Shown one piece after another: positions 42,447-52,800 of a stretch of DNA of 64,000 nucleotides (positions are counted from its first letter, which is position 1; each line of letters begins with the position of its first letter). The notes beneath the pieces were generated by a model. It was not told where the DNA came from, searched no databases, and saw only the letters and a list, made by a program, of their open reading frames with translations. This stretch comes from Laterigemmans sp052161645 (GTDB taxonomy: Bacteria > Planctomycetota > Planctomycetia > Pirellulales > Pirellulaceae). The stretch lies in the NCBI GenBank assembly GCA_052161645.1, contig CP197414.1; one strand, given 5' to 3'. The translations under genes and the position numbers were made by a program.

Positions 42447-42875
42447 ACTCGACTATGTAACTCTGGACGATTTGGAGAAGACGATTCGCTGACAGGCAAA
42501 CTAAGAAACTCACCCGATCGGAGCTGCGTTTCAAACTGAAGAAGAGGGTACTGAATCGGCCGGGATAGAAGGTTAAGCTCATGTTAAGATTCGGCGAGGC
42601 GATTATGAAGAATCTTAGCGAATTCCCCGGAACGCCCGATGACCGGCTCTTCTTCCACCAATTTTGCTCTTGAACCAGGCTTTTTTGTGGCATCCGCGGC
42701 TGTTGCAATCGCCTCAATTGTCATAACTGGCTGGCACTCTGCTCAGACTCCCGGTGGTCGGTGTCCAGAAAGATAGACATTGCCAAAATTGCTGCTTCGA
42801 TGGGGTGGTGGTGCGGGCGTGCGAGCCCGTTGCCAGTCGTGGTCTCTTGCTTTCAGCTGCTTTTTGGCGGGCGTT
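42447..42875. promoter_or_regulatory. Divergent spacer with an inverted repeat
   Basis: This region separates the lipoprotein-DUF1559 genes from the plus-strand desulfurase-like gene. It holds TAAGATTC (42585-42592) and GAATCTTA (42610-42617), an 8-bp perfect inverted repeat with a 17-base spacer, which could be a regulator site. No convincing gene was seen. Confidence 0.4.
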
Positions 42876-43994
42876 GTGCAACCGGTTTATCTTGATTTCA
42901 ACAGTACAACGCCTCTAGCGCCCAGCGTGCGGGAGGCGATGGAGCCATTCTGGACAGAGCATTTCATGCTGCCTGGCCAGGGGCACCGTGGTTGCCAAGC
43001 GGTTGCCGATGCGCTCGATCAGGCTCGCGAAGCGGTCGCCCGCATGGTGGGGTGCGAGGCGTTTGAGATTGTCTTCACGGGCGGGGCAACCGAGTCCAAT
43101 AATCTGGCAATCATGGGGGTTGTGCAGCGTTTTGAGCGCGGGCACTTAATTGCAGCCCAATGTGAGCACGATAGCGTCTGGTTGACTGTTGATTCGCTTC
43201 GCAGTCGGGGATGGCAAGTCGATTTTGTACCGCCTGACAGCAGTGGCCGGATTGTCGTCGAGGAAGTCGAGCGGTTGCTGAGGAAAGATACCAAATTAGT
43301 CTGTTTGCAGGCGGCGAATTCGATTTCGGGCGCTATGCAACCGGTTCGCGAAGTGGCCGATATCTGTCACTCACGCGGCGTGTTATTGCATTGTGATGCC
43401 GTGCAGATATTCGGTAAATCGACCTTAACGATTTCAGACCTACGGGCCGATACGGCGTCGATCAGCGGGCATAAGATGTACGCGCCCAAAGGTGTCGGCG
43501 CGCTCTACATTCGTCGTGGTTTGGAGCTGGCTCCCTTGCTCTCGGGCGAGATTCGTGAAATGGGTTTGCGGCCGGGCGCAGAGAACGTCAGCGGCTGGAT
43601 TGGCTTAGGTGCTGCTGCGCGGTTGGCCGAGCGGGCGGCCAAGGATGCCGTGCCACGATTTGAGGCTCTCCGCGAGCGATTTGTCGAGCGATTGAGTGGA
43701 CAGGTTGACGGACCAGTCTGCGTGCTCGGTGGCAACGTCGAGCGGCTCTCCAATACGCTGCTGTTGCAATTGCCCCGCGAGGCGATGCGAGTCGCCCGTT
43801 CGGCTCGCCAAATCATCGCGGCGGTCGCCAGCGGAACCATGCCCGCCGACGAAATGAGCCGCGCGCTACTCTCGATGGGCTTAACTCCCCAAGCGATGCG
43901 GCATTGCTGCCGAATCAGCTTGGGGCTGACGACCAGTGAGGAGCAGCTCGATCGAGCCGCTGATGCTTTGGCCGAGGCCTGTGAAATCGGCTAG
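42876..43994 (+). CDS. Cysteine desulfurase-like (NifS family) PLP protein lacking the usual active-site Cys
   Basis: Fold motifs are clear: VYLDFNSTTPLAPSVREAM, EIVFTGGATESNNLAIMG, CEHDSVWLTVDSL, HCDAVQIFGK, and SISGHKMYAPKGVGALYIRR with the PLP-binding Lys. Family members normally carry SSGSACxS, where Cys takes sulfur. Here that loop reads VASGTMPADEMSRALLSMGL, with no Cys. The only nearby Cys pair (RHCCRISLG) is in the following helix. The start is placed at GTG 42876, directly before QPVYLDF; the frame is open back to TTG 42780. Either the protein uses another chemistry or it is inactive as a desulfurase. Confidence 0.82.
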   Translation: MQPVYLDFNSTTPLAPSVREAMEPFWTEHFMLPGQGHRGCQAVADALDQAREAVARMVGCEAFEIVFTGGATESNNLAIMGVVQRFERGHLIAAQCEHDSVWLTVDSLRSRGWQVDFVPPDSSGRIVVEEVERLLRKDTKLVCLQAANSISGAMQPVREVADICHSRGVLLHCDAVQIFGKSTLTISDLRADTASISGHKMYAPKGVGALYIRRGLELAPLLSGEIREMGLRPGAENVSGWIGLGAAARLAERAAKDAVPRFEALRERFVERLSGQVDGPVCVLGGNVERLSNTLLLQLPREAMRVARSARQIIAAVASGTMPADEMSRALLSMGLTPQAMRHCCRISLGLTTSEEQLDRAADALAEACEIG

Positions 43995-45421
43995 CGGGGT
44001 TTGATCTCCCATACCCAGATGCGGTTCAACGCTAATTGTCCTTCGTCGGTTGTCCCGTCCGCAGCTATCGGTGGTGGTTCAGCGGGAACACCTGTTGTGG
44101 CCGTTTGTGATGATCCGCTGCGCGGAGCATAGCCCCACAAGACTGCGTTGTCCCGCTCGATTCGGTAACCAAATTGATCTCCATGAATCGGCTTTACCTG
44201 GTCGAGCTGCAAGCCGACTTGTGTCAGCGCCGCAAGGTCGGTTGGCAGTTCACCGGTTTGCAATTCATATTGACGAATTGCGATTGCGACGGTCCCCAGC
44301 CGGTTGAGCATGGCCTGGCGAATAATGGCTTGGGCGGTTGCCTCGAGTCCCGGTAGCATCATGCCGGTCATGCGTTGGTCGAAGATTGCCCCGACTCCAG
44401 AAGCTTGGAGCCGCTCGTTGACGGTCCTGTCCCACTCCTCAGCGTCAGCCGCGAAGGTTTCTAGACTATCGTCACGGAAGGTCTGTGCTTGCTGGAGCAA
44501 CATCACGTAATGCAGGGCGTCAATTTGCGGTGATGCCAAGAATGACAAGATGAATGGGGTTTGTTGCTCAAGTTGCGCTAGTCGGTTGGGGTCGGCAAAA
44601 ATTGCCAGCCCCATCGCCCGCTCGCCATTGAGGGCCTGATCGAACTGGGTTTTGAAGTCCTCAAATTGCTGCAGCCGCTCGCGCAGTTGCCGTAAATGGT
44701 CTGCCGCTAGGTTGCCCTGTCGGATCGACGTTTGCAAATTTGCCATAGCGATCCCATGCAGAGCGACGCTGACTAATTTGGAAACCAGCAGCGGATCACC
44801 ACGCAGGGCGATCGAAGTGCCAAGACCCGAGTTGATCGCGCGAAATTCTCGCTCCGCATCCCCTTCACGGATCGCCACTGCGTGTTCGAGAGACAACACT
44901 CGCCCCAGTTGTCGCATCATTTGCACATTTGGCAGCAGCGTGTCGAATGATTCAAACTTGCGGGGGAAGCGGACTGCATGATCGAGGGCGGCGACCCCGT
45001 GTAATTGTTCGATCGTGGGTTGCAAGCGGGCGAGCAACGCCGTGACGGCCTGCTGTTCGTTCCAAGGCTCATCGAGCGGCGGAATGTCTGGCCCCGAGCC
45101 CACGATCGGGAGGTTTTGCATTTGTTGCGTGACTGCGTCGCTCGACAGTGTCTCGACAATCTCGATCCAGATTTCCGAATTGCTGTCTTCGGTCAAGCGT
45201 TCGTAGTAGACCTGCATCGAAGCATCGTCGACTGGCAGGCCGGCGAGCTGGAGCTGTTCGATTTGTTCGTCGAGCTTTCCTTGAGCGACCCCGTTGCGTC
45301 CGATTCGCCAAGTGACGATGCCGGTGCACAGTAGGCCCGGGAGTAGCACGAAGATGGTCAACAAGATCCAAATCGTTTTAGCCGGGTTACCGGTAGCTGT
45401 TTGTTTTCGTGATTTTGACAT
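43991..45421 (-). CDS. Membrane-anchored protein of unknown function
   Basis: A 476-residue protein. One N-terminal transmembrane helix (TIWILLTIFVLLPGLLCTGI) near residues 16-36 is followed by a large, mostly helical outside domain. That domain has amphipathic repeats, Gln-rich stretches and Leu-rich helices (LRERLQQFEDFKTQFDQALN). It ends with a small beta region (ALTQVGLQLDQVKPIHGDQF, GYRIERDNAVLWGYAP). No family was recognised. The start is set at ATG 45421 (MSKSRKQ); 13 more codons are open upstream. It overlaps the stop of the desulfurase-like gene by 4 bases, convergently. Confidence 0.72.
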   Translation of the reverse strand: MSKSRKQTATGNPAKTIWILLTIFVLLPGLLCTGIVTWRIGRNGVAQGKLDEQIEQLQLAGLPVDDASMQVYYERLTEDSNSEIWIEIVETLSSDAVTQQMQNLPIVGSGPDIPPLDEPWNEQQAVTALLARLQPTIEQLHGVAALDHAVRFPRKFESFDTLLPNVQMMRQLGRVLSLEHAVAIREGDAEREFRAINSGLGTSIALRGDPLLVSKLVSVALHGIAMANLQTSIRQGNLAADHLRQLRERLQQFEDFKTQFDQALNGERAMGLAIFADPNRLAQLEQQTPFILSFLASPQIDALHYVMLLQQAQTFRDDSLETFAADAEEWDRTVNERLQASGVGAIFDQRMTGMMLPGLEATAQAIIRQAMLNRLGTVAIAIRQYELQTGELPTDLAALTQVGLQLDQVKPIHGDQFGYRIERDNAVLWGYAPRSGSSQTATTGVPAEPPPIAADGTTDEGQLALNRIWVWEIKPR

Positions 45422-45994
45422 GCGGTGAGCTTCAGGCGAGTGGCGAATTGCTGGTCGCAAAACCGGCGGTTGCCGGGGGTGGACTGGCGTCCCCGGCGGA
45501 GTGGTTCTATCGGTTATTTCCTGGACCTGCGCGGTGGCTGAGCTTAAATTCTAGCTGCGGAGGGCAAACTAGGCTGTATACTCTGTCTAGAGCAGCGACA
45601 GATAGTCACCCGGGTGAAGGAATGGCAATTCGGCCGGAACTCCGCTGTGGCTGTGATCAGGCTGCGGTGGCGTTGGCAGCCATGAAACGGCTTTGCCAGA
45701 GGGCTGTGCCAAAGACAACGCGAAAAAACCATGAAACACTCGCAGCGTTGTTTCGCTTTAAACAGTGGCAGTCGGTTTTTTCGAGTCCCAAGCGAGTAAG
45801 TTGAGGAATTTCAAAAAACTTTTGTCGTTCTGAGGAAGAAATGACCATGTCTTAGCGTTACCTTTGTCGGACGTCACAAAACATGCGTCACAAATCGCTG
45901 GTTTGAAAATCAGCAGGGCGTGTTTCGCTGGGCGAAATGAAATCCAGCAGGACTAAAATCTGTCTCACATTTTTTGGAAAGTGGAGTAAAAGTA
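45422..45994. other. Spacer before the tyrosine-rich protein gene
   Basis: About 570 bases without a recognisable gene. The largest open frame (plus strand, 45409-45804) has no motif or good start and is treated as chance. The right end includes the ribosome binding site GGAGTAAAAGTA for the gene at 45995. Confidence 0.4.
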
Positions 45995-46468
45995 ATGACC
46001 AATTTGATTCGTCGCACCGTGTGCTTGTCGGCCGTGTTGGGGGCTTTCGCCCTGATGTCGGCTCCTCAAGAAGCTGAAGCTGGCTACGGCCGCCAGTACT
46101 ATTCGTCTTGGAGCTATTATCCAAGTCGCAGCTACTACTATACGACTTACCACTACAAGCCGGCGGTGACCTACACGACCTACAACTATCACTACTGCGT
46201 CTATTATCCAAGCCAGCCTCGCTACGTGTATTACTACAACCCGGTCAAGCGAGTTTACTGGGGTCGTTACGACATGAAGGAGAAGGGCTACTCCATGCTG
46301 AAAGAAGAGGACCGCAAGGAAAAGTTGGAGGACATTCCTGAAAAGGCATTCCCCGAGCCGGGCAAAATGCCAGTGGTTCCTGAGTCGAAAGATGGCGAGC
46401 GCATCACGCCGATCGACCCCAACACTCTGCCCGAAGTCGCCGACAAAGACACCTCTAAGTTGCCGTAA
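45995..46468 (+). CDS. Secreted tyrosine-rich protein
   Basis: The start is ATG 45995 (MTNLIRRTVCLSAVLGAFAL), with GGAG upstream. A signal peptide ends near APQEAEAG. The mature part is extremely rich in Tyr (YYSSWSYYPSRSYYYTTYHY, then YVYYYNPVKRVYWGRYD), with an acidic, Lys- and Pro-rich tail. Similar Tyr-rich exported proteins occur widely in planctomycetes; cell-envelope or protein-coat roles are suspected but unproven. A good intrinsic terminator follows. Confidence 0.8.
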   Translation: MTNLIRRTVCLSAVLGAFALMSAPQEAEAGYGRQYYSSWSYYPSRSYYYTTYHYKPAVTYTTYNYHYCVYYPSQPRYVYYYNPVKRVYWGRYDMKEKGYSMLKEEDRKEKLEDIPEKAFPEPGKMPVVPESKDGERITPIDPNTLPEVADKDTSKLP

Positions 46469-46516
46469 GTTTGGCGAGCGATTCGTCGAAGCAGCTATCT
46501 TCTAGCCATGCTCTTT

Positions 46517-46553
46517 GACCCGGGTTTTCTAAGTCTGACTTAAAAAACCCGGT
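46517..46553 (+). terminator. Intrinsic terminator after the tyrosine-rich protein gene
   Basis: GACCCGGGTTTT pairs with AAAACCCGGTC (one bulged C) around an AT-rich loop. It starts 49 bases after the stop codon. The A and T runs within the stem allow it to act in both directions. Confidence 0.65.
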
Positions 46554-46717
46554 CGAAGGTATGGCTTTTATTGCCTACACGCAACTCGCGGGAAATGAGT
46601 CGCGTTTCGCCTTTCGAAATAGACTGCAAGCCTGGTCTTTCCAATCGCGAAAATCGACTCCCGTAGAGCCAAGAGTAGTAGAAGCAAAGAACGTCCTTTC
46701 GCAATGAAACACATACT

Positions 46718-48448
46718 ATGAAAAAGTCTTTCCAGAGATTCTGCCAGATATTTGCGTTCAGCCTAGGGTTAGTTTCAGCATCCGTGCATGCTGATGGATT
46801 GAGCGATGAAGTGTTCGGGATTCTTTCGAATCGCTGTCATAGCTGCCATGGTGTGGAGCTCAAGCATGAGAAGTTGAACGTGCTTGAGCATTCCATCTTG
46901 ATCGGCGATCGTGGCGATGAAGACAAAACCCCTTACGTTACGCCAGGCAACCTTGAGGAGTCAAAGCTATGGCAGGTTATCGTTGACGAGCAGATGCCTC
47001 CAAAGCAGCCGCTGCCCGCCGAGGAACAGGAGAAGATTAAGGAATGGATACTTGCCGGTGCCGTCTGGACGACGCAAACAGATCGCGAATTCATCAGCGA
47101 GACAGACGTCCTGCGATTGATTGAACGCGATCTTAGCGACCGCCCACTGAATGAGCAGCAATTCCAGCGATATTTTTCGATCACACACCTGCACAACAAC
47201 GGCTCAGTGCCGGACCGGGATCTGCGAATCTATCGCGCTGCACTTTCCAAAGCACTCAACAGCATGAGCGACCGTCCCAAGATTACATTGCCGGTTGCGA
47301 TTAACGATGAATCAACGATCTTTCGCATCGACCTGCGCGATTATGGCTGGACAGGAAGTTCTCAGTGGCAGGCGATTCAAGAATTGTATCCCTACGGCTT
47401 AAAGCCATTAAGCAATGTCAAGAACGACGAATTATTCACAAAAATACTGCGGATTTACGGTGATTTTTCTGGTGTACGGTTGCCGTACCTGCGTGCTGAC
47501 TGGTTTGTGGCCACCGCGACTCGCCCGCCGCTATATCATGAGTTGGCGAAAATTCCAGAACAGCTGGATGACTTAGTTGAAAGGCTTTCCGTTGACATTG
47601 AGGGTAATTTTCAGCAGAGTTCGTCGCGTCGGGTCGGCCTGTTTGAAAGTGGAGTTTCCGGCCAAAACCGCATGATTGAGTACTTGGATTCATCCTCGGG
47701 ACGTTTTTGGCTCAGTTATGACTTTCTGGGTAAGTCGGGGCGCAGCAACTTGGCCTTATTTCCGTTGGGCCCAGAGTTTGAGGGCAATACGTTTAACTCT
47801 TTCGCTTTTGAGCATGCTGGGGGTGAAATCATATATGAACTACCCAATGGATTGCACGGCTACATGCTGATTGACGGTGAGGGGGAACGGATCGACGCAG
47901 GGCCAATCGAGATTGTATGGGACGCGTTAAACGTCTCCGGTAGCCCGTTGATCGTGAATGGTCTTTCCTGCATGAGTTGCCACCGACGCGGAATTCTGCC
48001 TTTGGAAGATTTCGTGCGGAATGGAGCGACTCTCGTGCAGCCAAACGCGATGCGAAAGGTGCGAGAGCTGTACCCGCCTCAAAGCGAGATAAATGAAGCC
48101 GTTGCCGATTCGAGTCAACGTTATATTGCGAAATTACGTCAGACGATTGGTAGTTTTGTCGACCTGGAATCGGACCCCAATCTGGAAAAACTCGAGGAGC
48201 CGGTCAGTCGCGTCGCCTTGCTTTATGCCAAGAGTTTGGATCTGGAGGCAATTGCTTGTGAGCTTGGCTTAGAGAACACTGCTGACGTTCAGTCCTTGAT
48301 CAAGCGAGAAGTCACTTTGGGGCTTGGGCCGATTGGTTCCAAAGGTGGAACGGTGAAGCGCAGTTATTGGGAATCCCAAGATGGCGCGACGTCAGTGCTG
48401 CAAGACACGGCGGAAAAACTAAAACTCGGGTCTGCCGTCGTTTTCTAA
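46718..48448 (+). CDS. Secreted cytochrome-c-domain protein (planctomycete type)
   Basis: Signal peptide MKKSFQRFCQIFAFSLGLVS through VHADG. The first CxxCH (NRCHSCHGVELKHEKLNV) is near residues 40-50, with DEQMPPKQPLP giving the distal Met ligand region, as in planctomycete cytochrome domains. A large middle part has no known family. A second heme motif (GLSCMSCHRRGILPL) lies near residue 420. The C terminus is helical. It likely transfers electrons in the periplasm, but the substrate is unknown. It is the first of three plus-strand genes that all encode exported proteins, ending with a caspase. Confidence 0.8.
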   Translation: MKKSFQRFCQIFAFSLGLVSASVHADGLSDEVFGILSNRCHSCHGVELKHEKLNVLEHSILIGDRGDEDKTPYVTPGNLEESKLWQVIVDEQMPPKQPLPAEEQEKIKEWILAGAVWTTQTDREFISETDVLRLIERDLSDRPLNEQQFQRYFSITHLHNNGSVPDRDLRIYRAALSKALNSMSDRPKITLPVAINDESTIFRIDLRDYGWTGSSQWQAIQELYPYGLKPLSNVKNDELFTKILRIYGDFSGVRLPYLRADWFVATATRPPLYHELAKIPEQLDDLVERLSVDIEGNFQQSSSRRVGLFESGVSGQNRMIEYLDSSSGRFWLSYDFLGKSGRSNLALFPLGPEFEGNTFNSFAFEHAGGEIIYELPNGLHGYMLIDGEGERIDAGPIEIVWDALNVSGSPLIVNGLSCMSCHRRGILPLEDFVRNGATLVQPNAMRKVRELYPPQSEINEAVADSSQRYIAKLRQTIGSFVDLESDPNLEKLEEPVSRVALLYAKSLDLEAIACELGLENTADVQSLIKREVTLGLGPIGSKGGTVKRSYWESQDGATSVLQDTAEKLKLGSAVVF

Positions 48449-48546
48449 ACAGCGGCCCCCACTTTCTGAGTGGCAGTGGTCATCGAATAAAGACGGCTAT
48501 GCTTAATACAAAATCATTTTATGTCCCAAGAAATAAGAGCGTGGTA

Positions 48547-49815
48547 ATGACACGATTCATGAAATTCAGACTGTCATTTTTGTTGTTAATTGTGAGCGTT
48601 ATCATAGCCTCGGCTGACGAGTCCACCGCTCAAAATGTTCAGGCCAACTCGGTGGCGGGTAGCTTTCAACGCGTCGTCAATGACATTGCCAAGAAGGGTA
48701 GTGCATATTTAAAGCAAAACCCTCCGATGGAGATAGGTATAAAGGATTTCATCGTTCCTAACGATGCGAGTAGTGCATCACGAGGGATCAAGAAAGCATT
48801 TTCTGACGCTTTCAAAGCCGAAGGGGTGGCTATTGTTGATAGCGGTGCGTCTTGGATCCTCCAAGGGTCTATCTCCGCGCAAAGAGACGGTAAATTGTTT
48901 CGCTGCTTCATTAGCGCTGACATTGTAGATCGCTTAGGTCAAGTAAAAATCAGCTTGCCAAAGAATATCGAGACATCGAACTTCACCGACAGGGGCGACA
49001 TCGCTAGTATATTGGGAATTAATGTAGATCTTAGCGAAACCTTAGAGGAGGAGGCTAAGACGTTTGTTTCCGATACTGATTCGCCGGAAAGCACAAATGC
49101 GAATGTTCCCAACGTGGCAGCGGAACTGGAAAACAGTATCGTCAATCCAAAGTCGGTAGTTAGTGGTAATGGAAGCGGAAACACGCAGCTCTCTGCTGGG
49201 CCGAACAGTAAATTCCGTCTGGAGGTTTTGGTCCAAAAACAAGGGGTTGGCGATTTTATTCCTTGGCCAATTAAGCTTGAGCGAGGTTTGGCCGAGATGG
49301 CTGATCTCAACGTTGGCGACATGTATATGGTGCGCGTTTACAATGACTCTGCCAATGATGTTGGGGTAAAACTGTCAATTGACGGCATCAACGTGTTTCA
49401 GTTCAGTGAAGACTTGGAGAGGAAAAAGCTGGGAATGTGGTTGGTGCCCGCGAAAAGCGCGGGGAACATTCTTGGCTGGTATAAGAGACCGAACGGAAAA
49501 GGAAACATCAGAAAATTTCAACTGGCGACCAAAGACACCGTTTTAGATGGACTGCCGCCAGCTGTTCTTGGCGAAAGAACGCAAGGCGAGCAAGTGGCCC
49601 TGGGAATGATAAACGCGCAGTTCTTTCTTGCTTGGAAACCAAGTGAACAGAAACCGCTGATTGAGCAAATTGCTAGCCGTGGTGTCGAGTTGCGGACGGT
49701 ACTCGGGCCGCCTCTAACGAAAACGGTAAAGTTAGAACCTCGGTTTTTCGGGACTGCAATGCTTGCTTCGCTCACCGTGCGGTACTCATTCCCACCAGAT
49801 CTTCCAGTCAAATAG
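48547..49815 (+). CDS. Secreted protein of unknown function, caspase neighbour
   Basis: The start is set at ATG 48547, since MTRFMKFRLSFLLLIVSVII then ASADESTAQ is a signal peptide; an ATG at 48499 is possible. Residues ~30-150 have a lipoprotein/FlgO-like plan (IKDFIVPNDASSASRGIKKA, WILQGSISAQRDGKLFRCFI). The C-terminal part contains LNVGDMYMVRVYNDSANDVG, VKLSIDGINVFQFSEDLE, VPAKSAGNILGWYKRP. I recall this domain from planctomycete proteins that accompany WD40 or caspase genes, but I know no function for it. It lies 53 bases before the caspase gene. Confidence 0.7.
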   Translation: MTRFMKFRLSFLLLIVSVIIASADESTAQNVQANSVAGSFQRVVNDIAKKGSAYLKQNPPMEIGIKDFIVPNDASSASRGIKKAFSDAFKAEGVAIVDSGASWILQGSISAQRDGKLFRCFISADIVDRLGQVKISLPKNIETSNFTDRGDIASILGINVDLSETLEEEAKTFVSDTDSPESTNANVPNVAAELENSIVNPKSVVSGNGSGNTQLSAGPNSKFRLEVLVQKQGVGDFIPWPIKLERGLAEMADLNVGDMYMVRVYNDSANDVGVKLSIDGINVFQFSEDLERKKLGMWLVPAKSAGNILGWYKRPNGKGNIRKFQLATKDTVLDGLPPAVLGERTQGEQVALGMINAQFFLAWKPSEQKPLIEQIASRGVELRTVLGPPLTKTVKLEPRFFGTAMLASLTVRYSFPPDLPVK

Positions 49816-49868
49816 TCAAGAGCTAGGGCATTGCGAGATCACTGATCGTGTCAACGGGATAGGTAATC

Positions 49869-52800
49869 GTGAGAAATTTGGTTGCTGGGCGTGTGGCTAT
49901 ACTTCTTCTCGGCTCTTGGGGAACCCTAGTTCCCCTCGGTCACGCCGCCGACCCGCCTGGAAAGCCGATTCTTGTGCTCAACACTGAGGGGCCGAACGGC
50001 CAAGTGTTGAAGATGCGGTTCTCTAATGACTCCAAGCGTCTCTATGTCGCTGGCCGTGACAAGACGGTTCATCAATGGAATGTCGCGGGAGGAATTGCGA
50101 GAGAGGAAAACGGGCCGGCTCGACTCGTTTACGCCTCGGCGCTTCGCTGGCAGCTGGTGCGAGGGAACAGAGGCCAAGTATTTGATTTGGCCATGCATCC
50201 TGAACGCGAGGAAATGATAATTGGGGGGATGTGCGCAGAGCAAATCACCGGTGACCTTGCAGTCTTTAATTTAAACAATGAGGAAGTCGTCGCGAGCCTA
50301 CCTAGCAAACCGGCAAGGGAGCTGAATAAGCGTGCGAACGGTCATACCGAAGTCGTCAATGCGATTAGTTACTCGCCGAGTGGAAACAAGGTGCTGAGTA
50401 TTGACGCAAGCGGTCGAATTTTTCTCTGGACCCGGGGCACAGGAGGCATTTGGTCTGGTAAGGAAGTAAGTGGTCCCGCGAGTTACAAACTGGAGTTTCC
50501 CCTAGTGCAGTTCATTTCGGAAACCAGGTATGTGACAGAGTCGCGTAATTCGACTGGTTCCGTTCAACTTGCTGAATTCGACCTGACTGGGAAAAAGGTC
50601 GGTTATCATCGTGATCGGTTTACCTCTCTCTCTGCGCTCTCCAACTCGGGCCAGGGTTTCTGGGCGGTGGGAGATTTGGCGGGAAAACTGGTCTTTAAAG
50701 GGTTGAACAAGGAATTCAAGTCTTGGAAATTCCAAACTCAGTTCCCCGAAATTAACGCGATTGCGTTCGGTCCCAATGGGCTTGCTGCGGTTGCAAGTAA
50801 TCAGCAAGTGACTACGGGAAAGAATGTTACAAGTGTTAACAGTTGCATTCAATTAATTGACACCATTCAACAACGTGAAATCGACCGGCGGGAGTTTCCT
50901 CAACGGCTGTCAGCAATTCGCTCGATTGCGATCAGTCCAGACGGCAGTCTCCTCGCCACGCATAATGACGAACGACGCGAGGTTCGTTTGTTTAGAATGC
51001 AAGATGCCAAAGGCGTATATTTAACCAGGCCTTTGCAAGCCTTAACGCCAAACTACGCGGCGGGATTGAGTAAACCCGTAGTTGCCGTTGGGTTTTCGCC
51101 TGATGGTAAGTCGGTATTGTTTGGAGATCAACCATCTTCTTTTTCGCACTCCGTTTCATTTGCAAGTGGGCGTGTTGCGACAATTGAAGATGAAGCGCTT
51201 CCGCATAGTGTCGATGCAAGGTGGGCAGATTGGGACGTACGCCTACCGGGTAATTCAAAAGTTGGCGTCGTTAGTGATACGGGAAAAGAGTGGCAAATAT
51301 CCGTAGACCAGAGACTACAGGGGAAGGTGGTCGAATTTGCTTTTATCGGGACCGGTGCGAGGCCCAGTGCGGTCGCGGTGGGTGCCGATCTGGTAAATGG
51401 TATCTATATTTATTCACTTCCATCTGATGGCTCGGCCCCAAGGCTTCTGCGCTGGTTTTATGATCACAATGATACGGTGGCTTCTTTGGCCGTCTCGCCT
51501 GACCAGAAAATGCTGGTCTCCGGCTCCTATGATGGAACGCTGAAGATGTGGGATTTGCGGGGTATTTTTGCTCGGGACCCAGCGTTCTCGTCCCAGAGTA
51601 TTTGGGGAGCGAGTTTCCAACGGGAGCAAGCCGGCTTAATAATCCGACGCGTCGACCCGGCGGGAATCGCTTACGCTAAAGGTTACCGTGATGGTGATAG
51701 AGTTATAGAAATCTACGGGGAATCACGGACCCAGACTGGAAAGATCTACTACCTGCGAGGTGAGGATGCTACGGTTGCCGCGATGCATGCAGCCCTAGAG
51801 GATATCAATCCTTTCCAGGAGGTTTTCCTGCAATTTGCAGATGGAATGAAGGTAGTCCGTCCTGGGTGGGAGCCAATCGTGACGGTATATCGGGACCGAC
51901 GCGATGAATGGGCTATTTGGCATCCACGCGGGTATTTCGACTCGTCTCCTGCTGAAGGCGGCAACCTTTTTGGTTGGCTGTTTAACCTCGGGCCAGACCA
52001 AACTCCCCGCGTGTTGCGGGCCAGTCAGTTGCAAAAAGAGTTTGAGCGGCCCGATATTATTCGTGGTTTGCTTTCTGGGCAAACGATTGATCGCGTTTTG
52101 GCTGGACGGAATGAGCAGGGGAAATCGCTAGGGCGCATCGGTCAGCAGGTACCGGAGGTGAAAATTGTCTCGCCGCTTACGACCCAGCCTGTGCCCGCTA
52201 ACGGACGGACCACTTTGGTCGCGCAGGTTACTTTTCCAGAGAGGAATCGTGGAGACTACACCGTCGTCGCGTCGATCAACGGATTTCGCTTGGGTAGTCC
52301 TGAAGGAGAGCAGCAGGGAGGTTTGGAGTCCTGGGAATTTCGTTGGCCCTGTGCTCTTACCAGTGAACTCAATCAAGTTGAGGTGATGGTGTCCGAACGC
52401 GGTGGAGCATTAAATGCGCTCTACGATACTGCTCAAGTCACTCTGCGTGGTGTTCCGCTCAATGATCAGCGTTACCGATTACATCTCTTGTTGTTGGGTA
52501 GCAAGCAATATGGAGATGAAGCAAGCCAATCCGATACCAAATTACCGCCACTGGATTTCCCGATCGACGATATTGATGAAGTGCGGAGCCGACTAGCGCG
52601 TTATCATACCGAGAAGAAGTCTGCCTATGAGCAAGGTAAGTGGATTCGGCTTGTTGATCAGGAGATTACACGCGAGTCGGTGAGCAAGAGCATAGACGCG
52701 TTGCAGCAGGCAATCGAACGCGATTATTCCGGCGATCGCAATGTCTTAGTGGTCTACTTGGCTGGTCACGGACTGACGGTGGACAGCGAGTATCATTACG

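Noticed and set aside
45409..45804. 131-codon plus-strand frame before the tyrosine-rich gene
   Set aside because: No ribosome binding site, motif or plausible composition; it overlaps the 5' end of the convincing minus-strand membrane gene.
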